From Phallus indusiatus (Eukaryota; Basidiomycota; Agaricomycetes; Phallales; Phallaceae), in contig JAQFWX010000043.1 in the NCBI GenBank assembly GCA_027605045.1, positions 124,001-188,000 on the forward strand: DNA of 64,000 nucleotides, written 5' to 3'. Positions 11,221-22,050 of the stretch are shown here, in pieces. The notes under the pieces are model-generated. The model searched no databases and was not told the origin of the DNA. It was given only the letters and a program-made list of their open reading frames with translations. Within the stretch, counting starts at the first letter, position 1. Each line of letters opens with the position of its first letter. Made by a program: the position numbers and the translations under genes.

Positions 11221-11565
11221 ACGATACAAACAGCTCATTCTAATGTCGCCTTTCGACTCTTTTGCTTGAATTTTTTTTCTATATGGATGAGACCTGTCTG
11301 GATTATGATTACAATTGATGCCGGGAGTAACATATACATTTGGGAGTGACAACTATTCAACACGTTGCCATGATTCATTGTTCACCTGACATTTGACAAG
11401 CTCAGTATCTGTTCAGCACGACCTCTCTGACAAGACATTGGTCCGTCAATAAGCGAACTCCATGCCCTTTACTTTCATTCTCAGCCGTTTTGAAAGGTAT
11501 AAAACCGACCTCACCACCTTCGGCCCTCAGTGAGATCCTATTCCCAAGCATTTCAATTCAAAGTC

Positions 11566-12144
11566 ATGTCTCTTACTCCTGGTGTTTATAACATCCTCTT
11601 GAATATTATCGGAAGACCGAATGTCGCTGCCCTCGGCACAGACGGTGTTGACTTGTTCACCTCGGATACGGGTAGTGTTTCCAAAGTTCGTCATATCCAT
11701 TGTTACTAATCTTACTCAATCCCGACTGACCATAGGCTTTTAATAGTGGATTATCAGACCTATTGGTGACGTGCCAACAAACGCATACACTATCCAGAAT
11801 GAGTCGACGAACGCTTTCGTGGTTCCAACATATAGGGACCCGGATAATAAACTTACTTTCAATGTCAAACCATATGCGTGGTTCATTACTGGTGACCTGA
11901 AGCATGCAACGTATGCTTCAAACTTTGGCCATAACTTTCTTTGAGCGAGCTGACGGGCTGTCTAAATTAGCATATCCCAAAGTTCTTCCACGGTTCCATC
12001 GGTTAACTGGAATCCCAATAACGATTCTACGGTAATTTTAATACTCTAGTTCATATCAATTCGGTTTTGCACAGCTAAATGACATTGTAGTTCGTCATTT
12101 TGGCTAACTTCACATCTCTCACTTGGGAACTCAAGAAAGTATGA
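11566..12144 (+). CDS. Small beta-trefoil protein (protease-inhibitor/lectin-like), copy 1
   Basis: Four exons: 11566-11685, 11747-11910, 11971-12031 and 12091-12144, predicting 132 aa. Exon 1 starts MSLTPGVYNIL, exon 2 starts WIIRPIGD and contains YTIQNES, and the last exon ends LTWELKKV. The pattern of a short leader 'G.Y.I', then 'W.I....YTI.N', then 'W.L' at the C-terminus resembles small fungal beta-trefoil proteins (mycocypins, mycospins, R-type lectins), which often defend fruiting bodies by inhibiting proteases or binding sugars. No signal peptide is present, consistent with that cytosolic group. Exon phases match copy 2 exactly. The neighbour 9810-10367 is a divergent relative on the other strand. 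Function is inferred from pattern only. Confidence 0.65.
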
Positions 12145-12445
12145 ATGACTGAGGTTTATGATGTCATTGGGGCGATTGTAAATCAACTGACTACCGTCGG
12201 AATACTCAAATTTTCACGTGTTTGTAAATTTCTTGGCGATAAATGTTTCTTGTCTTTGAATAGTATTTTTGGAAAGTGTGCTAGTTAAGCCATTGGTTGG
12301 TGTGAATCATAGTTCTCCCCCAGGCCATGAGTGGATCACTAGAGTGAACGTTCTCAGCTCTTGGTACCTGTCAAAAGTAAGATGTCCACTTGAAACCTGC
12401 GGACCATTCAAAGTCTTTCGGACTCCGATGAAAATCCACTAGTCA
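12145..12445. other. Downstream flank of copy 1 up to the first transposon
   Basis: Homologous to 41846-42018 followed by 44352-44480 of copy 2. No coding sequence is seen. The junction with LTR D sequence is at 12445/12446. Confidence 0.5.
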
Positions 12446-12877
12446 TGTCAAGCGCCGTGTTCCGAGTCTATCCCGGTTAAGTCCGGTCTATTACGAAACA
12501 CGTGCGTGGGAAATAAAGAAGATGAAGAAAGTACGGAGAGTACGGGTGTGACTCCGTGTGAGGGACTTGGCTTCAGCTTATATGCTGTGCCCACTCACCC
12601 AGCTTAATATATCCCTCTATTTCAGAGAATGAGAGAAGTACGTAACTAGTACACACAAGTCCAATGTCAAGTACGATGAAGGACTTCAGATATCCAAGAC
12701 GTCTGACGACGACTGGACTTATAACTACGCACGAGTCTGTGACTAAGTACGAGACACAATACGCAGAGTATGAAGAAGAATGGAGGTGAATTAGACGTGA
12801 GAAAGAACTTGAGAATTAACTACTACTATATTCTGACTGAGGATTCCCAGCTATAAAGCTGGGGTTTAAATACATGG
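12446..12877 (-). mobile_element. LTR family D fragment
   Basis: Begins TGTCAAGCGCCGTG, the reverse complement of the family D 3' end, and runs to the GGTTTAAATA region that in the sense strand forms the TATA-like TATTTAAACCCC. It stops where LTR A sequence begins. Same family as the solo LTRs at 18832-20768 and 21146-31765. Confidence 0.75.
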
Positions 12878-12946
12878 TGTAACGGTTCCGCTATGAGCAG
12901 CGGACTACTATTAATCATAGTACATATTCGTATATACATCTATATG
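12878..12946 (-). mobile_element. LTR family A fragment
   Basis: Starts TGTAACGGTTCCGCTATGAG, the sense start of the LTRs of element A, and is cut after 69 bp by LTR B. It again lies inside family D sequence, as does the complete element A. Confidence 0.75.
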
Positions 12947-13343
12947 TGTTAGGGCTACTCAGCTCACACTAGAGGGAGGGGATCCTAAGAGATATATTGA
13001 AGGAGAAACTAACTACTCACCTAGAGGGAGGGGATCCTAAGAGAACAAGCTTAGGGACCCTCACTCTAGGTACAGCTACTATATACATAAAACGACGACG
13101 CGGCGTGCGGCCCTGACACAGCTAAGTGCCAGGCGCCCAAGCCGAGCCTAAGCGACGTGATGTCACGGGCATCACGCCGGGTATGAGCGCGCAACGCGCG
13201 CGAGTAGAGAATGTGAAATAGAGACGGAGGGAGCAAACGGAAGGTGGACTTAATGTACGGGAAATGTAAATGAAATGGAAATGAACATATACCGAGGATA
13301 ATAAATAAGGAAAAATGAGGGGACGCGGTAGCATACCCTGACA
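12947..13343 (-). mobile_element. LTR family B, solo copy
   Basis: 397 bp with TGTTAGGGCTACTC...CCTGACA ends on this strand. In sense orientation (minus) it has a TATA-like TATGTATATAG about 30 nt before AAGCTTGTTCT. The flanks do not show a matching 5-bp duplication, so recombination after insertion is likely. Confidence 0.75.
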
Positions 13344-13413
13344 GTTAGTCATTGTCCCTCAATAGATCTTAGGTTTTCCCTCCTCTAGGTGTGTGCCCTG
13401 AGTCGCCCTAACA
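13344..13413 (+). mobile_element. LTR family C, 3' fragment
   Basis: The last 70 bp of an LTR C, ending CCCTAACA. It is followed by GT and then AGAACAAGCTT (13416-13426), the same self-primer binding site as in the complete element C at 37419-37429. Confidence 0.75.
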
Positions 13414-13557
13414 GTAGAACAAGCTTCTACCTTTCGGACCGGTCGTTTCTATCGTCGTTTTCTTTCGGAAACTCTTCGTTAGCAGTGTCTCAGACGTTCC
13501 CGACACTTTTTGCCCATAAAATGACCCTTCCGTCCTTCGTTCTTCGATTTCTTCGTC

Positions 13558-14059
13558 ATGGATCTAGAAGAGGGTGACCCTACCACTGAGAGTTGCCTCT
13601 CTGCAATTGAACAAAGAATAGAAGAGCTCGTAACTCATCTTGACCGACTCTTCACTCCTCAGGCTCCTGCTGCTGATCCCTCTAATCCGACTAACCCTAA
13701 TCCCAGAGCTTCGGCTCCAAGTCCCCAAATCGAGATGAAATTGTCTCATAACACTCGCCCTGCTGTACCTCTCGCCTATGATGGAGATTGCAAGAACGGC
13801 CGTAGTTTCTGAAACTCGGTCGACCTCTACATGAGTGTGTGCAGCGGCGATTTCCCAAATCTCAGTACCAAGATCATCTGGGTACTATCCTACATGAACA
13901 GCGGGTGTGCTGGCACCTTTGCTGAACTGGTCCAATCCCAGTACAATCAGGGATTGATTCCTTACGAGACCTGGGAGGATTTCCGACAAAAATTCCGCTC
14001 TGAATTCTTCCCCGTAACCGAGGCTGAGGACTCGCTGAACCTCCTTCTTTCGGGACATT
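13558..14059 (+). pseudogene. Gag fragment of an element C relative
   Basis: Starts MDLEEGDP and matches the first half of the element C Gag (36244-37287) through VPLAYDGD, NSV.LYMSVC, SYMNSG and ETWEDFRQKFRSEFFPV. A TGA at 13810-13812 replaces the Trp codon present in element C. The frame continues open until it is cut by LTR B at 14060. The zinc knuckle and all of pol are missing. It lies at the right distance behind an LTR C tail and primer site, so it is the 5' end of a deleted element. Confidence 0.8.
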
Positions 14060-14457
14060 TGTTAGGGCTACTCAGCTCACACTAGAGGGAGGGGATCCTA
14101 AGTACTATATTGGACGATAACTATACTACTCACCTAGAGGGAGGGGATCCTAAGAGAACAAGCTTAGGGACCCTCACTCTAGGGACAGCGACTATATACA
14201 TGAAAAACGATAACGCAGCGTGCGGCCCTGACACAGCTAAGTGCTAGGCGCCCGAACCGAACCTAAGCGATGTGATGTCACGGGCATCACGCCGAGTACG
14301 AGCGCGCGACGCGCGCGAGTAAAGAAAGTGAAATAGAGGCAGAACAAGGAAACGGAAAGTGGAAGTAATGGACGGGAAATGTAAATGAAATAGAAATAAA
14401 CATATACCGATGATAATAAATAAGGAAAATGAGGGGACGCGGTAGCGTACCCTGACA
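14060..14457 (-). mobile_element. LTR family B, solo copy
   Basis: 398 bp, TGTTAGGGC...CCTGACA, close to the other B copies. It separates a Gag fragment from an LTR C fragment. No matching 5-bp duplication flanks it. Confidence 0.75.
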
Positions 14458-14782
14458 ATTATTCGATCTTTTCAATTTCTTTCGGTTTCATTTTGTGTTA
14501 CGATTTCCTTCATTTCCCATACTTTGCCATTTTCACTATTTTTCGTTGTTTTCCGTTTTCTCGATTTCTTCGATCTCTTTCGATTTCTGTTTGTATCTCC
14601 TCGGATCCCATGGAGATCAGTCGGGCGCCTCATATTCGGTACTTATATGCGTTTTCCCTAGAGGGGGATACCTAAGCTTGTTCTCTTAGGTTTTCCCTCC
14701 TCTAGGTGAGTAGTTAGTCGTTGTCCCTCAATAGATCTTAGGTTTTCCCTCCTCTAGGTGTGTGCCCTGAGTCACCCTAACA
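14458..14782 (+). mobile_element. LTR family C, 5'-truncated copy
   Basis: Lacks only about the first 30 bp of the family C LTR and ends CACCCTAACA. The TATA-like TTATATGCG and the AAGCTTGTTCT start-site motif are retained. Confidence 0.75.
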
Positions 14783-15434
14783 GAGAGCCGCAAGCTGTAT
14801 CTCATACTGAATGATATCAAGCTCGATGATAATGAAGAAGGCTTCAATATGTAACTCTCAGCAACGACGGATGGCTTCCATCGCTGCAAGTCTCGAAGAA
14901 TGATCTCGACGTTCAATGATGAAGAAAATGAGAGAAGGAGAGTTGTTATAGAGATATCGAACGTAGTTCGATATTAAGTCTGAAGAACTATCTATGTGTA
15001 TGCTAGGGTTTATATACATGTCAGATAAATAATTCTAGCTCAGTTCGAAATAGATTCCGAACTTGAGAAATACAAACAAGTTGTGAGATTCGTAAGTTAT
15101 ATCAATATATGCAGGGTATGATGTCTCATGTGATGAACATGAGGTGCACAGGGATAAGAGCTGTGCATACATGAACCTACGTTCGTCATCTATGATCTCA
15201 TAACCGGAACGTGCGTGGAATATTCTAGAAAGGCCTTTCCACGGGTGTTCCAGGAGTTAAGAGAGACGGGTGCATCTCTATTCGAGTTGTAAGGTTGATG
15301 GAGATGACTGAACGTGAAGGTCATATCGTGAGTGACATAAGCATGATAAGATAATGGAGATGAACGGTAAATGATTGGATATGGATTACGTAATGTTACT
15401 GGAAGTGATGTCATGAATCGGATCATGACAATAT
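14783..15434. other. Unassigned sequence, possibly another degenerate LTR
   Basis: 652 bp unlike anything else in the window. On the minus strand, 15430-14944 begins TGTCATGATCC and ends TATAACA, so it could be a TG...CA LTR of about 487 bp, but no target-site duplication is visible. No supported ORF. Confidence 0.25.
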
Positions 15435-15517
15435 CTAAGCTTGTTCTCTTAGGTTTTCCCTCCTCTAGGTGAGTAGTTAGTTGTTGCCCTCCAATAGATC
15501 TTAGGTTTTCTCTCCTC
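15435..15517 (+). mobile_element. LTR family C fragment
   Basis: 83 bp from TAAGCTTGTTCT to CTCTCCTC, interrupted at 15518 by the start of an LTR B. Confidence 0.65.
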
Positions 15518-16231
15518 TGTCAGGGTACACTACCGCATCCCCTCATTTTTCCTTATTTATTATCATCGGTATATATTCCTCTCTATTTTATTTATATTTC
15601 CCATATATTATCTCCACCCTCCATTTACTCCCCCTGTCTCTATTCCACTTTCTCTACTTGCGCGTGTCGCGCACTTGTACCTGGCATGATGCCGTAGGCG
15701 TCATGTCACTTATGTTTGGTTTGGGTGTCTGGCACTTAGCTGTGTCAGGTAAGGCTGTTCACGGGTATGGGTATACCCGGGTACCTGTGACAGGTACCTG
15801 TCACAATACCCGCGGGTTCAGGTACCCAAACCCGCGGGTTTAATTTCGCTTAAGACCCGAGGGTGCGGGTTTGGGTTTTGAAATTTTTTTGCAAAACCCG
15901 CGGGTTTGAACATCAAATTTCGGAAAATTTTTATATAGAAAACCCGCGGGTACCTGCAGGTACCCCAAAAAACCCGTGGGTGCCCAAAAAAAAACGGGTT
16001 TTTTTCGGGTGCGGGTATGATGCTTAAAACCGCGGGTACCCGTGGGCAAAACCCGCAAGGGTGCGGGTCTGGGTCTGGGTGACCAAGGGTACCTGAAAAC
16101 AGGTACCCAAACCCGCGGGTCATAACCCGTGAACAGCCTTAGTGTCAGGGCCACACACTGCGCTATTGTTTTTCATGTATATAGTCGCTGTCCCTAGAGT
16201 GAGGGTCCCTAAGCTTGTTCTCTTAGGATCT
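15518..16231 (+). mobile_element. LTR family B interrupted by a MITE
   Basis: Begins TGTCAGGGTACAC in sense orientation. It carries a 392-bp MITE at 15750-16141 and is cut at CTTAGGATC by LTR C at 16232. Without the MITE it is about 314 bp of the usual 396. It is in the same orientation as element E and could be a remnant of its 5' LTR. Confidence 0.75.
15750..16141. mobile_element. hAT-like MITE rich in CCCGCGGGT motifs
   Basis: 392 bp with terminal inverted repeats TAAGGCTGTTCACGGGT / ACCCGTGAACAGCCTTA, flanked on both sides by the 8-bp direct repeat GTGTCAGG (15742-15749 and 16142-16149). An 8-bp target-site duplication is the mark of hAT-type transposases. The interior repeats CCCGCGGGT and GGTACC-type palindromes many times in both orientations. 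No ORF. The empty site is seen in the other LTR B copies, which carry a single GTGTCAGG there. Confidence 0.85.
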
Positions 16232-17575
16232 TGTTAGGGCGACTCAGGGCACACACCTAGAAGAGGGAAAACCTAAGATCTATTGCGGGCAGCAACTAAC
16301 TACTCACCTAGAAGAGGGAAAACCTAAGAGAACAAGCTTAGGTATCCCCCTCTAGGGAAAACATATATAAGTACAGGATATGAGGCACCCGACTGATCCC
16401 CATGGGATCCGAGGAGATACAAACAGAAATTGGAGTAAATCGAAGAAATTGAGAAATTGAGAAACCGACAAAAATAATGGAAATGGTGAAACATGGAAAA
16501 TGAGGGAAATCGAAGTGCGAAATGAAATCGAAAGAAATCGAAAAGATCGAATAATCGGGTGAGGCGCTGGCATACTGTAACACCATCCCCCCCCCTTCAA
16601 CAAGGCGGCGACCCGACACCTGAGACTTAACTATTAGGACGCAGAAGGAAAATACACTGGAGACATTGTAGGGTTTAGCCAAAAAAAGGATCCTAAGAAA
16701 ATCATGGTTCGAGGCATAGGCTATTGACAATTTACCAAATTGCAAAATCATATTATAACTAATACTCAGCTCAAGGGATTCTGGCTTGCAAAATTGTCAG
16801 TATACTGCTATAATTATCTTAGTCAAATTATGTAATAATTCTTCATCATATAAGTCTATGATTAATGTTATCCATTCAGTAAAATAATGAATAGAATGAA
16901 ACTTACATGATCATCATCTATATTGAAGAATGTTCTCAAAATCTTTTTTATATTTATTGTGAAAATATATTTCTATTATAATTTAGATGCATGGAAAAAC
17001 CTTAATTTTAAGCATGAGATTACACTGTGTAATATCAGAGTTTTCCTAAGAAAACCTTAATAATACATGGATTTCTGGAAAATCTTGAGAAAACTCTAAT
17101 GTCACATATTGTGACCTTAAGTTTTAATTACACAGAAACTCAGTATTTCTCACTCCCTCAAAATTATGATAAAAAATTGTATTGATAAGTAATTATGTTA
17201 ACTTCATTACATAATTTTCTGCTATGGTTAATAATAATATATGTTTTAGTTTGTATATTATTTGATTGAATGGAAAAAGTTATTGATAGTGTTATATAAG
17301 TAAAAATTCTTACATAATATAACTAAGATAAAAATAGCAACATACTGATGATTTTTCAAGTCAGAATCCTTTAATCTGAGTATTAGTTATAATATGATAT
17401 TACAAGTTAGTGAATTGTCATATGCCTATACCTCGAACTATAATTTTCTTAGGATCCTTTTTTTGGTCAAACCCTACAATGTCTCCAGTGATAAGACCAC
17501 CAATCATTCGAGGGGCGTTCGGATGAGATCGATAGAAATCTTGTATGAGATTGTGTGCCGCAACATCTTTCTCTG
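16232..17575 (-). mobile_element. 3' end of an element C relative (LTR plus pol terminus)
   Basis: LTR C at 16232-16582 (351 bp), then a C-rich tract that is the polypurine tract on the minus strand, then the last codons of pol ending near 17575 (EYDQWVPEKDV read on the minus strand). MITE copy 1 sits inside. At 17575/17576 the sequence switches to the plus-strand pol of element E with no duplication, so the junction is a rearrangement. Confidence 0.75.
16655..17490. mobile_element. 836-bp CACTG-ended MITE, copy 1
   Basis: Ends CACTGGAGACATTG.../...CAATGTCTCCAGTG with imperfect terminal inverted repeats of about 185 bp. Flanked by the 3-bp duplication ATA (16652-16654, 17491-17493). The complete element C has the uninterrupted site GAAAATAAGACC at the same place, which proves the insertion. 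AT-rich interior with no ORF. CACTA/G termini with 3-bp duplications fit the CACTA (EnSpm/CMC) superfamily. Confidence 0.88.
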
Positions 17576-19052
17576 GGACCCATTGGTCGTACTCAAGAAG
17601 GACACTCCCTTCGTTTGGTCCGACACTTGTCAGCACGCTTTCGATACTCTGAAGTTGTCAATCACCTCCACTCCCATTCTCCTCATTCCCAACCCCGCTA
17701 ATCCTTACAGAGTCGAAGCAGACAGTTCCGACTTCGCAACAGGCACAGTTCTTTCACAGTTGTCGAACGAGGACGGTAAATGGCACCCAGTTGTGTTCTT
17801 CTCGAAGGCCCTTAGCCCTGTCGAACGCAACTACGAGATCCACGACAAGGAGATGCTCGCTATCATACAATCTTTGGAGGAATGGCGACACTTTCTCGAA
17901 GGCGCGTCTCACCCTATCGACATACGGACTGATCACAAGAATCTGGAGTACTTCATGTCCGTGCGCAATCTCAATCGTCATCAAGCTAGATGGTCGGTAT
18001 ATCTCTTGCGATTTGACTTTACTCTGCAGCATATACCAGGTAAGTCGATGGGGAAACCTGATGGTTTATCTTGTCGACCAGATCATGGCTCAGGAAAGGA
18101 CGACAATCGTGGCATCACCCTAATCCGACCCGAAATGTTTGCAATCAATGCTCTGCAAACATTTTGTCTTAAGGGGGAGGAGGAGGATCTTCTATGCCAG
18201 ATTCGCAAGGCCAATCGGGAAGGCAAGGTCGAGGATAGTGTGTCCAAAGCCGTTGCAACACTCCGCGCCTTGGGTGGTCGTTCAGCTCACTCGTCGGAAT
18301 GGTTTGAAGACCAGGACCTCCTGTACTATCGTGGCAAGGTTTACGTACCAAACGTCGACGAGCTACGTCGGAAAATCCTTTCTAGACACCACGACACCAA
18401 ACTCGGTGGTCACCCCGGTCATTTCAAGACTCTCGAGCTTGTTTCGCGCACCTTCTGGTGGCCAGGTGTCTCTAGGTATGTCCAACACTATGTCGAGGCC
18501 TGTGACATGTGTCTACATATGAAACCGTCCTGTCATGCTCCCTATGGACTTCTCCAACCCACAGAAGTGCCAAGTCGACCTTGGGAACACATCTCAGTCG
18601 ACTTCATTGTAGAGCTGCCAGAATCCAACAGTTTCGACGCAATCCTCTCTGTCGTCGACTCTCTCACCAAACGGGTTCACTTTGTCCCAACGTTTACGAC
18701 ACTTGATGCGACAGGTCTAGCCCGACTATACCTTCAACACATCTGGAAGCTCCATGGTCTCCCCATGAAGGTGATCTCTGACAGGGGCCCCCAGTTCGCG
18801 TCTCGCTTCACACAGGAGCTTTCTAGGCTCCTGTCACGCCCGGCATGCCCCGTAACCTTTTCCGGAGGGTTATGTAAGTCATACCTCGGTATCCGAGGTT
18901 CTATCAAAGTACCTATCACGTACTTGTCTCGCACTTCCCCGTACTTTATGCACAGCCCTCCGATCCGTCTATTTCCAAATGCAGCTTGCCTGTCCGACAT
19001 TCCGATTAACCAGGACTCATCCATCCCGAACTCTGCCTAAATATCTGTCCTA

Positions 19053-20289
19053 CACTGGAGACATTGTAGGGTTTAGCCAAAAAAAGGATCCTAAGAAAAT
19101 TATAGTTCGAGGCATAGGCTATTGACAATTTACCAAATCGTAAAATCATATTATAACTAATACTCAGGTCAAAGGATTCTGACTTGAAAAATTGTCAGTA
19201 TACTGCTATAATTATCTTGGTCAAATTATATAATAATTCTTCATCATATAAGCCTATGATTAATGTTATCTATTCAGTAAAATAATGAATAGAATGAAAC
19301 TTACATTATCATCATCTACATTGAAGAATGTTCTAAAAATGTTTTTTATATTTATTGTAGAGATATATTTCTATTATAATGTAGATGCATGGAAAAAGCT
19401 TAATTTTAAGCATGAGATTACACTGTGTAATATCAGAGTTTTCCTGGGAAAACCTTAATAATACATGGATCTCTGGAAAATCTTAAGAAAACTCTAATGT
19501 CACATATTGTGACCTCAAGTTTTAATTACACAGAAACTCAATATTTTCCACACCCTCTGTTAGGGCTACTCAGCTCACACTAGAGGGAGGGGATCCTAAG
19601 TAATATATTGGAAGATAACTATACTACTCACCTAGAGGGAGGGGATCCTAAGAGAACAAGCTTAGGGACCCTCACTCTAGGTACAGCTACTATATACATA
19701 AAACGACGACGCGGCGTGCGGCCCTGACACAGCTAAGTGCCAGGCGCCCAAGCCGAGCCTAAGCGACGTGATGTCACGGGCATCACGCCGTGTACGAGCG
19801 CGCAACGCACGCGAGTAGAGAAGGTGAAATATAGACGGAGAGAATAAATGGAAGGTAGAGGTAATGCACGGGAAATATAAATAAGGTAGAAATAGATATA
19901 TACCGATGATAATAAATAAGGAAAATGAGGGGACGCGGTAGCGTACCCTGACACCCTCAAAATTATGATAAGAAATTGTATTGATAAGTAATTATATTAA
20001 CTTTATTATATAATTTTCTGCTATGGGTAATAATAATATATGTGTTAGTTTGTATACTGTTTGATTGAATAGAAAAAGTTATTGATAGTGTTATATAAGT
20101 CAAAATTCTTACATAATTCAACTAAAATAAAAATAGCAACATACTGACAATTTTTCAAGTCAGAATTCCTTTATCTGAGTATTAGTTATAATATGATATT
20201 GCAAGTTAGTGAATTGTCAATAGCCTATGCCTCGAACCATGATTTTCTTAGGATCCTTTTTTTGGCTAAACCCTACAATGTCTCCAGTG
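19053..20289. mobile_element. 836-bp CACTG-ended MITE, copy 2 (itself interrupted)
   Basis: Flanked by CTA on both sides (19050-19052, 20290-20292). With the LTR B at 19558-19953 and its 5-bp duplication taken out, the length is exactly 836 bp, as in the other two copies. Confidence 0.88.
19558..19953 (-). mobile_element. Solo LTR family B nested in the MITE
   Basis: 396 bp with TGTTAGGGC...CCTGACA ends and a perfect 5-bp duplication CCCTC (19553-19557, 19954-19958). This is the cleanest solo B copy of the window and the innermost layer of this nest. Confidence 0.9.
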
Positions 20290-21733
20290 CTAGTTACAAC
20301 CATTCCTTTCTTATCTCTTTCCCCTTTCAGAATAGTTATTCCGTACTCGTGTATTTAAACCCCAGCTCTATAGCTGGGAATCTTCAGTCAGAATATAGTA
20401 GTATTAGTCTTCCGTTCTTCTCTTCTATCTGTTCCGCCTCTGTTCTTATCCGTACTCTGCGTACTCTGTCTCGTACTTAGTTGCGGACTCGTGCGTAGTT
20501 TAAGTCTAAGTCGTCGTTAGACGTCTAGGACATCTGAAGTCCATCGCCGTACTAGACGTCGGACTTGTGCGTACTTGATACGTACTTCTCTCGTTCTCTG
20601 AAATCGAGGGATATCTGAAGTTGGGCGAGTGGGCGCAGCATATAAGCTGAAGCCAAGTCCCTCACACCCGTACTCTCTGTACTTTCTTTATACTCTCTCT
20701 ATCCGCACGCACGTGTTTCGTACTAGACCAGACTTTGCCGGGATAGACGCGGAACACGGCGATTGACAGCTCCTGGGCATACGGCTTGCACCTTCCACGG
20801 CATATCATCCTCAAACCGATGGTCAGACAGAACGGGTCAATGCAGAAGTCAAGCAGTACCTTCGACTTTTCACCTCGGAGCGACAGGACGACTGGGACCA
20901 GCTACTGCCCATGGCTGAGTTTGCATACAACAACCATGTACACTCAGCCACGCATTCAACACCTTTTGAACTCAACACTGGACGACATCCTCGTATGGGA
21001 TTCGAACTGCTGGTTGCCAACTCGAAGATCAAATCTGTCAACGAGTTCAAGACGCGTATGGAGTCGACAATAGAAGAAGCCAAGGCTGCTATAGCCAGGT
21101 CGAAGGACGAGATGGCCAAGTACTACGATCGGAAACACATCCCGGTGTCACGCCCGGCGTGCCCCGTGACATTTCCCAGGGTTTACGTAAGATATACGTC
21201 ATGACCCATTACTCATCCCCAAGTACGAAACACGTACCCGTCAGTACTCTCCGTACTTCATGCACAGCCTTCCGATCCGTCCATTTCCAAATAGAGTCCA
21301 TCCGCTCAACTTCCTGACTAACCAGGGGTTCGGGTAGCCGGACTTAGCCCGTTTCATCCGTCTTAGAGACCACCATTCCTTTCGTATCCATTTCTCCTTT
21401 TAGTATAGTTACTCAGCACTCGTGTATTTAAACCCCAGCCTTGTAGCTGGGTATCCTCAGTCAGAATATAATCTATTCTTCTCTCTTATCTACTCCGTCT
21501 CTGTTCTTCTCCGTACTCTGCGTGCTCGTCTCGTACTTAGTTGCGGACCTGCACGTAGTTCAAGTCCCAGTCGTCGTCAGGCCTCTTGGGCAATCTAAGT
21601 TCGTCGTCGTACTTAACGTCGGACTTGTGCGTACTAGTTACGTACTTCTCTCGTTCTCTGAAATCGAGGGATAACTGAAGTTGGGCAAGTGGGCGCAGCA
21701 TACAAGCTGAAGCCAAGTCCCTCACACCCGTAC

Positions 21734-21997
21734 TGTAACGTTTCGTTACAGTTTACGATTAGCCCGGTTCTTACGGACTCACAACAAACAGTATAAAGCT
21801 GTATATTTGCAAGTGCAGGTAAGAAAGGCTGCCGGCGCCTTTACCGTTACGCGGTATTTACTGGTGTGACAGCGCCTATGTACATTACATAATACTAGGT
21901 ACTTGTGCAGGCGACGATCGTCTGCATGCAATTGTATATATATACTAATATGTACTATGGTTAATAGTAGTCCGCTGCTCATAGTGGAACTGTTACA
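21734..21997 (-). repeat. Element A 3' LTR
   Basis: 264 bp, ends TGTAACG/CGTTACA-type. The sense strand contains an alternating TATATATATA stretch suitable as a core promoter. Confidence 0.9.
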
Positions 21998-22050
21998 TCC
22001 TCCCCCGCTGACTTGAGCGTCAAGTCAATACATGATACGACGAGTGAGTC

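Larger units (their letters stand above)
9393..12445 (+). repeat. Beta-trefoil gene cassette, copy 1 (direct duplicate of 38867-44480)
   Basis: Starts at CACAATGTCTTCAATG, as does copy 2, and runs through two divergent beta-trefoil genes. It ends at 12445, where a fragment of LTR family D begins; AGTCA just before that fragment could be one half of its target-site duplication. Copy 2 continues the homologous sequence beyond this point, so copy 1 has been cut by transposons. Confidence 0.85.
18832..20768 (+). mobile_element. Solo LTR family D, copy 1, containing MITE copy 2
   Basis: Ends TGTCACGCCCGGC...TTGACA, flanked by the 5-bp duplication GCTCC (18827-18831, 20769-20773). Without the nested MITE it is 697 bp. 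A TATA-like TATTTAAACCCC lies at about 20351. Family unknown, since no internal region is present. Confidence 0.88.

Noticed and set aside
15750..16141. Repeated CCCGCGGGT units, considered as a CRISPR-like or tandem array
   Set aside because: Units occur in both orientations with irregular spacing and no spacers. Inverted ends and an 8-bp duplication show a MITE. The organism is eukaryotic.
17394..19040. 548-codon ORF read as one protein
   Set aside because: Its first 60 codons are MITE and antisense element C sequence and its last 70 are LTR D. Only 17576-18831 is true pol.
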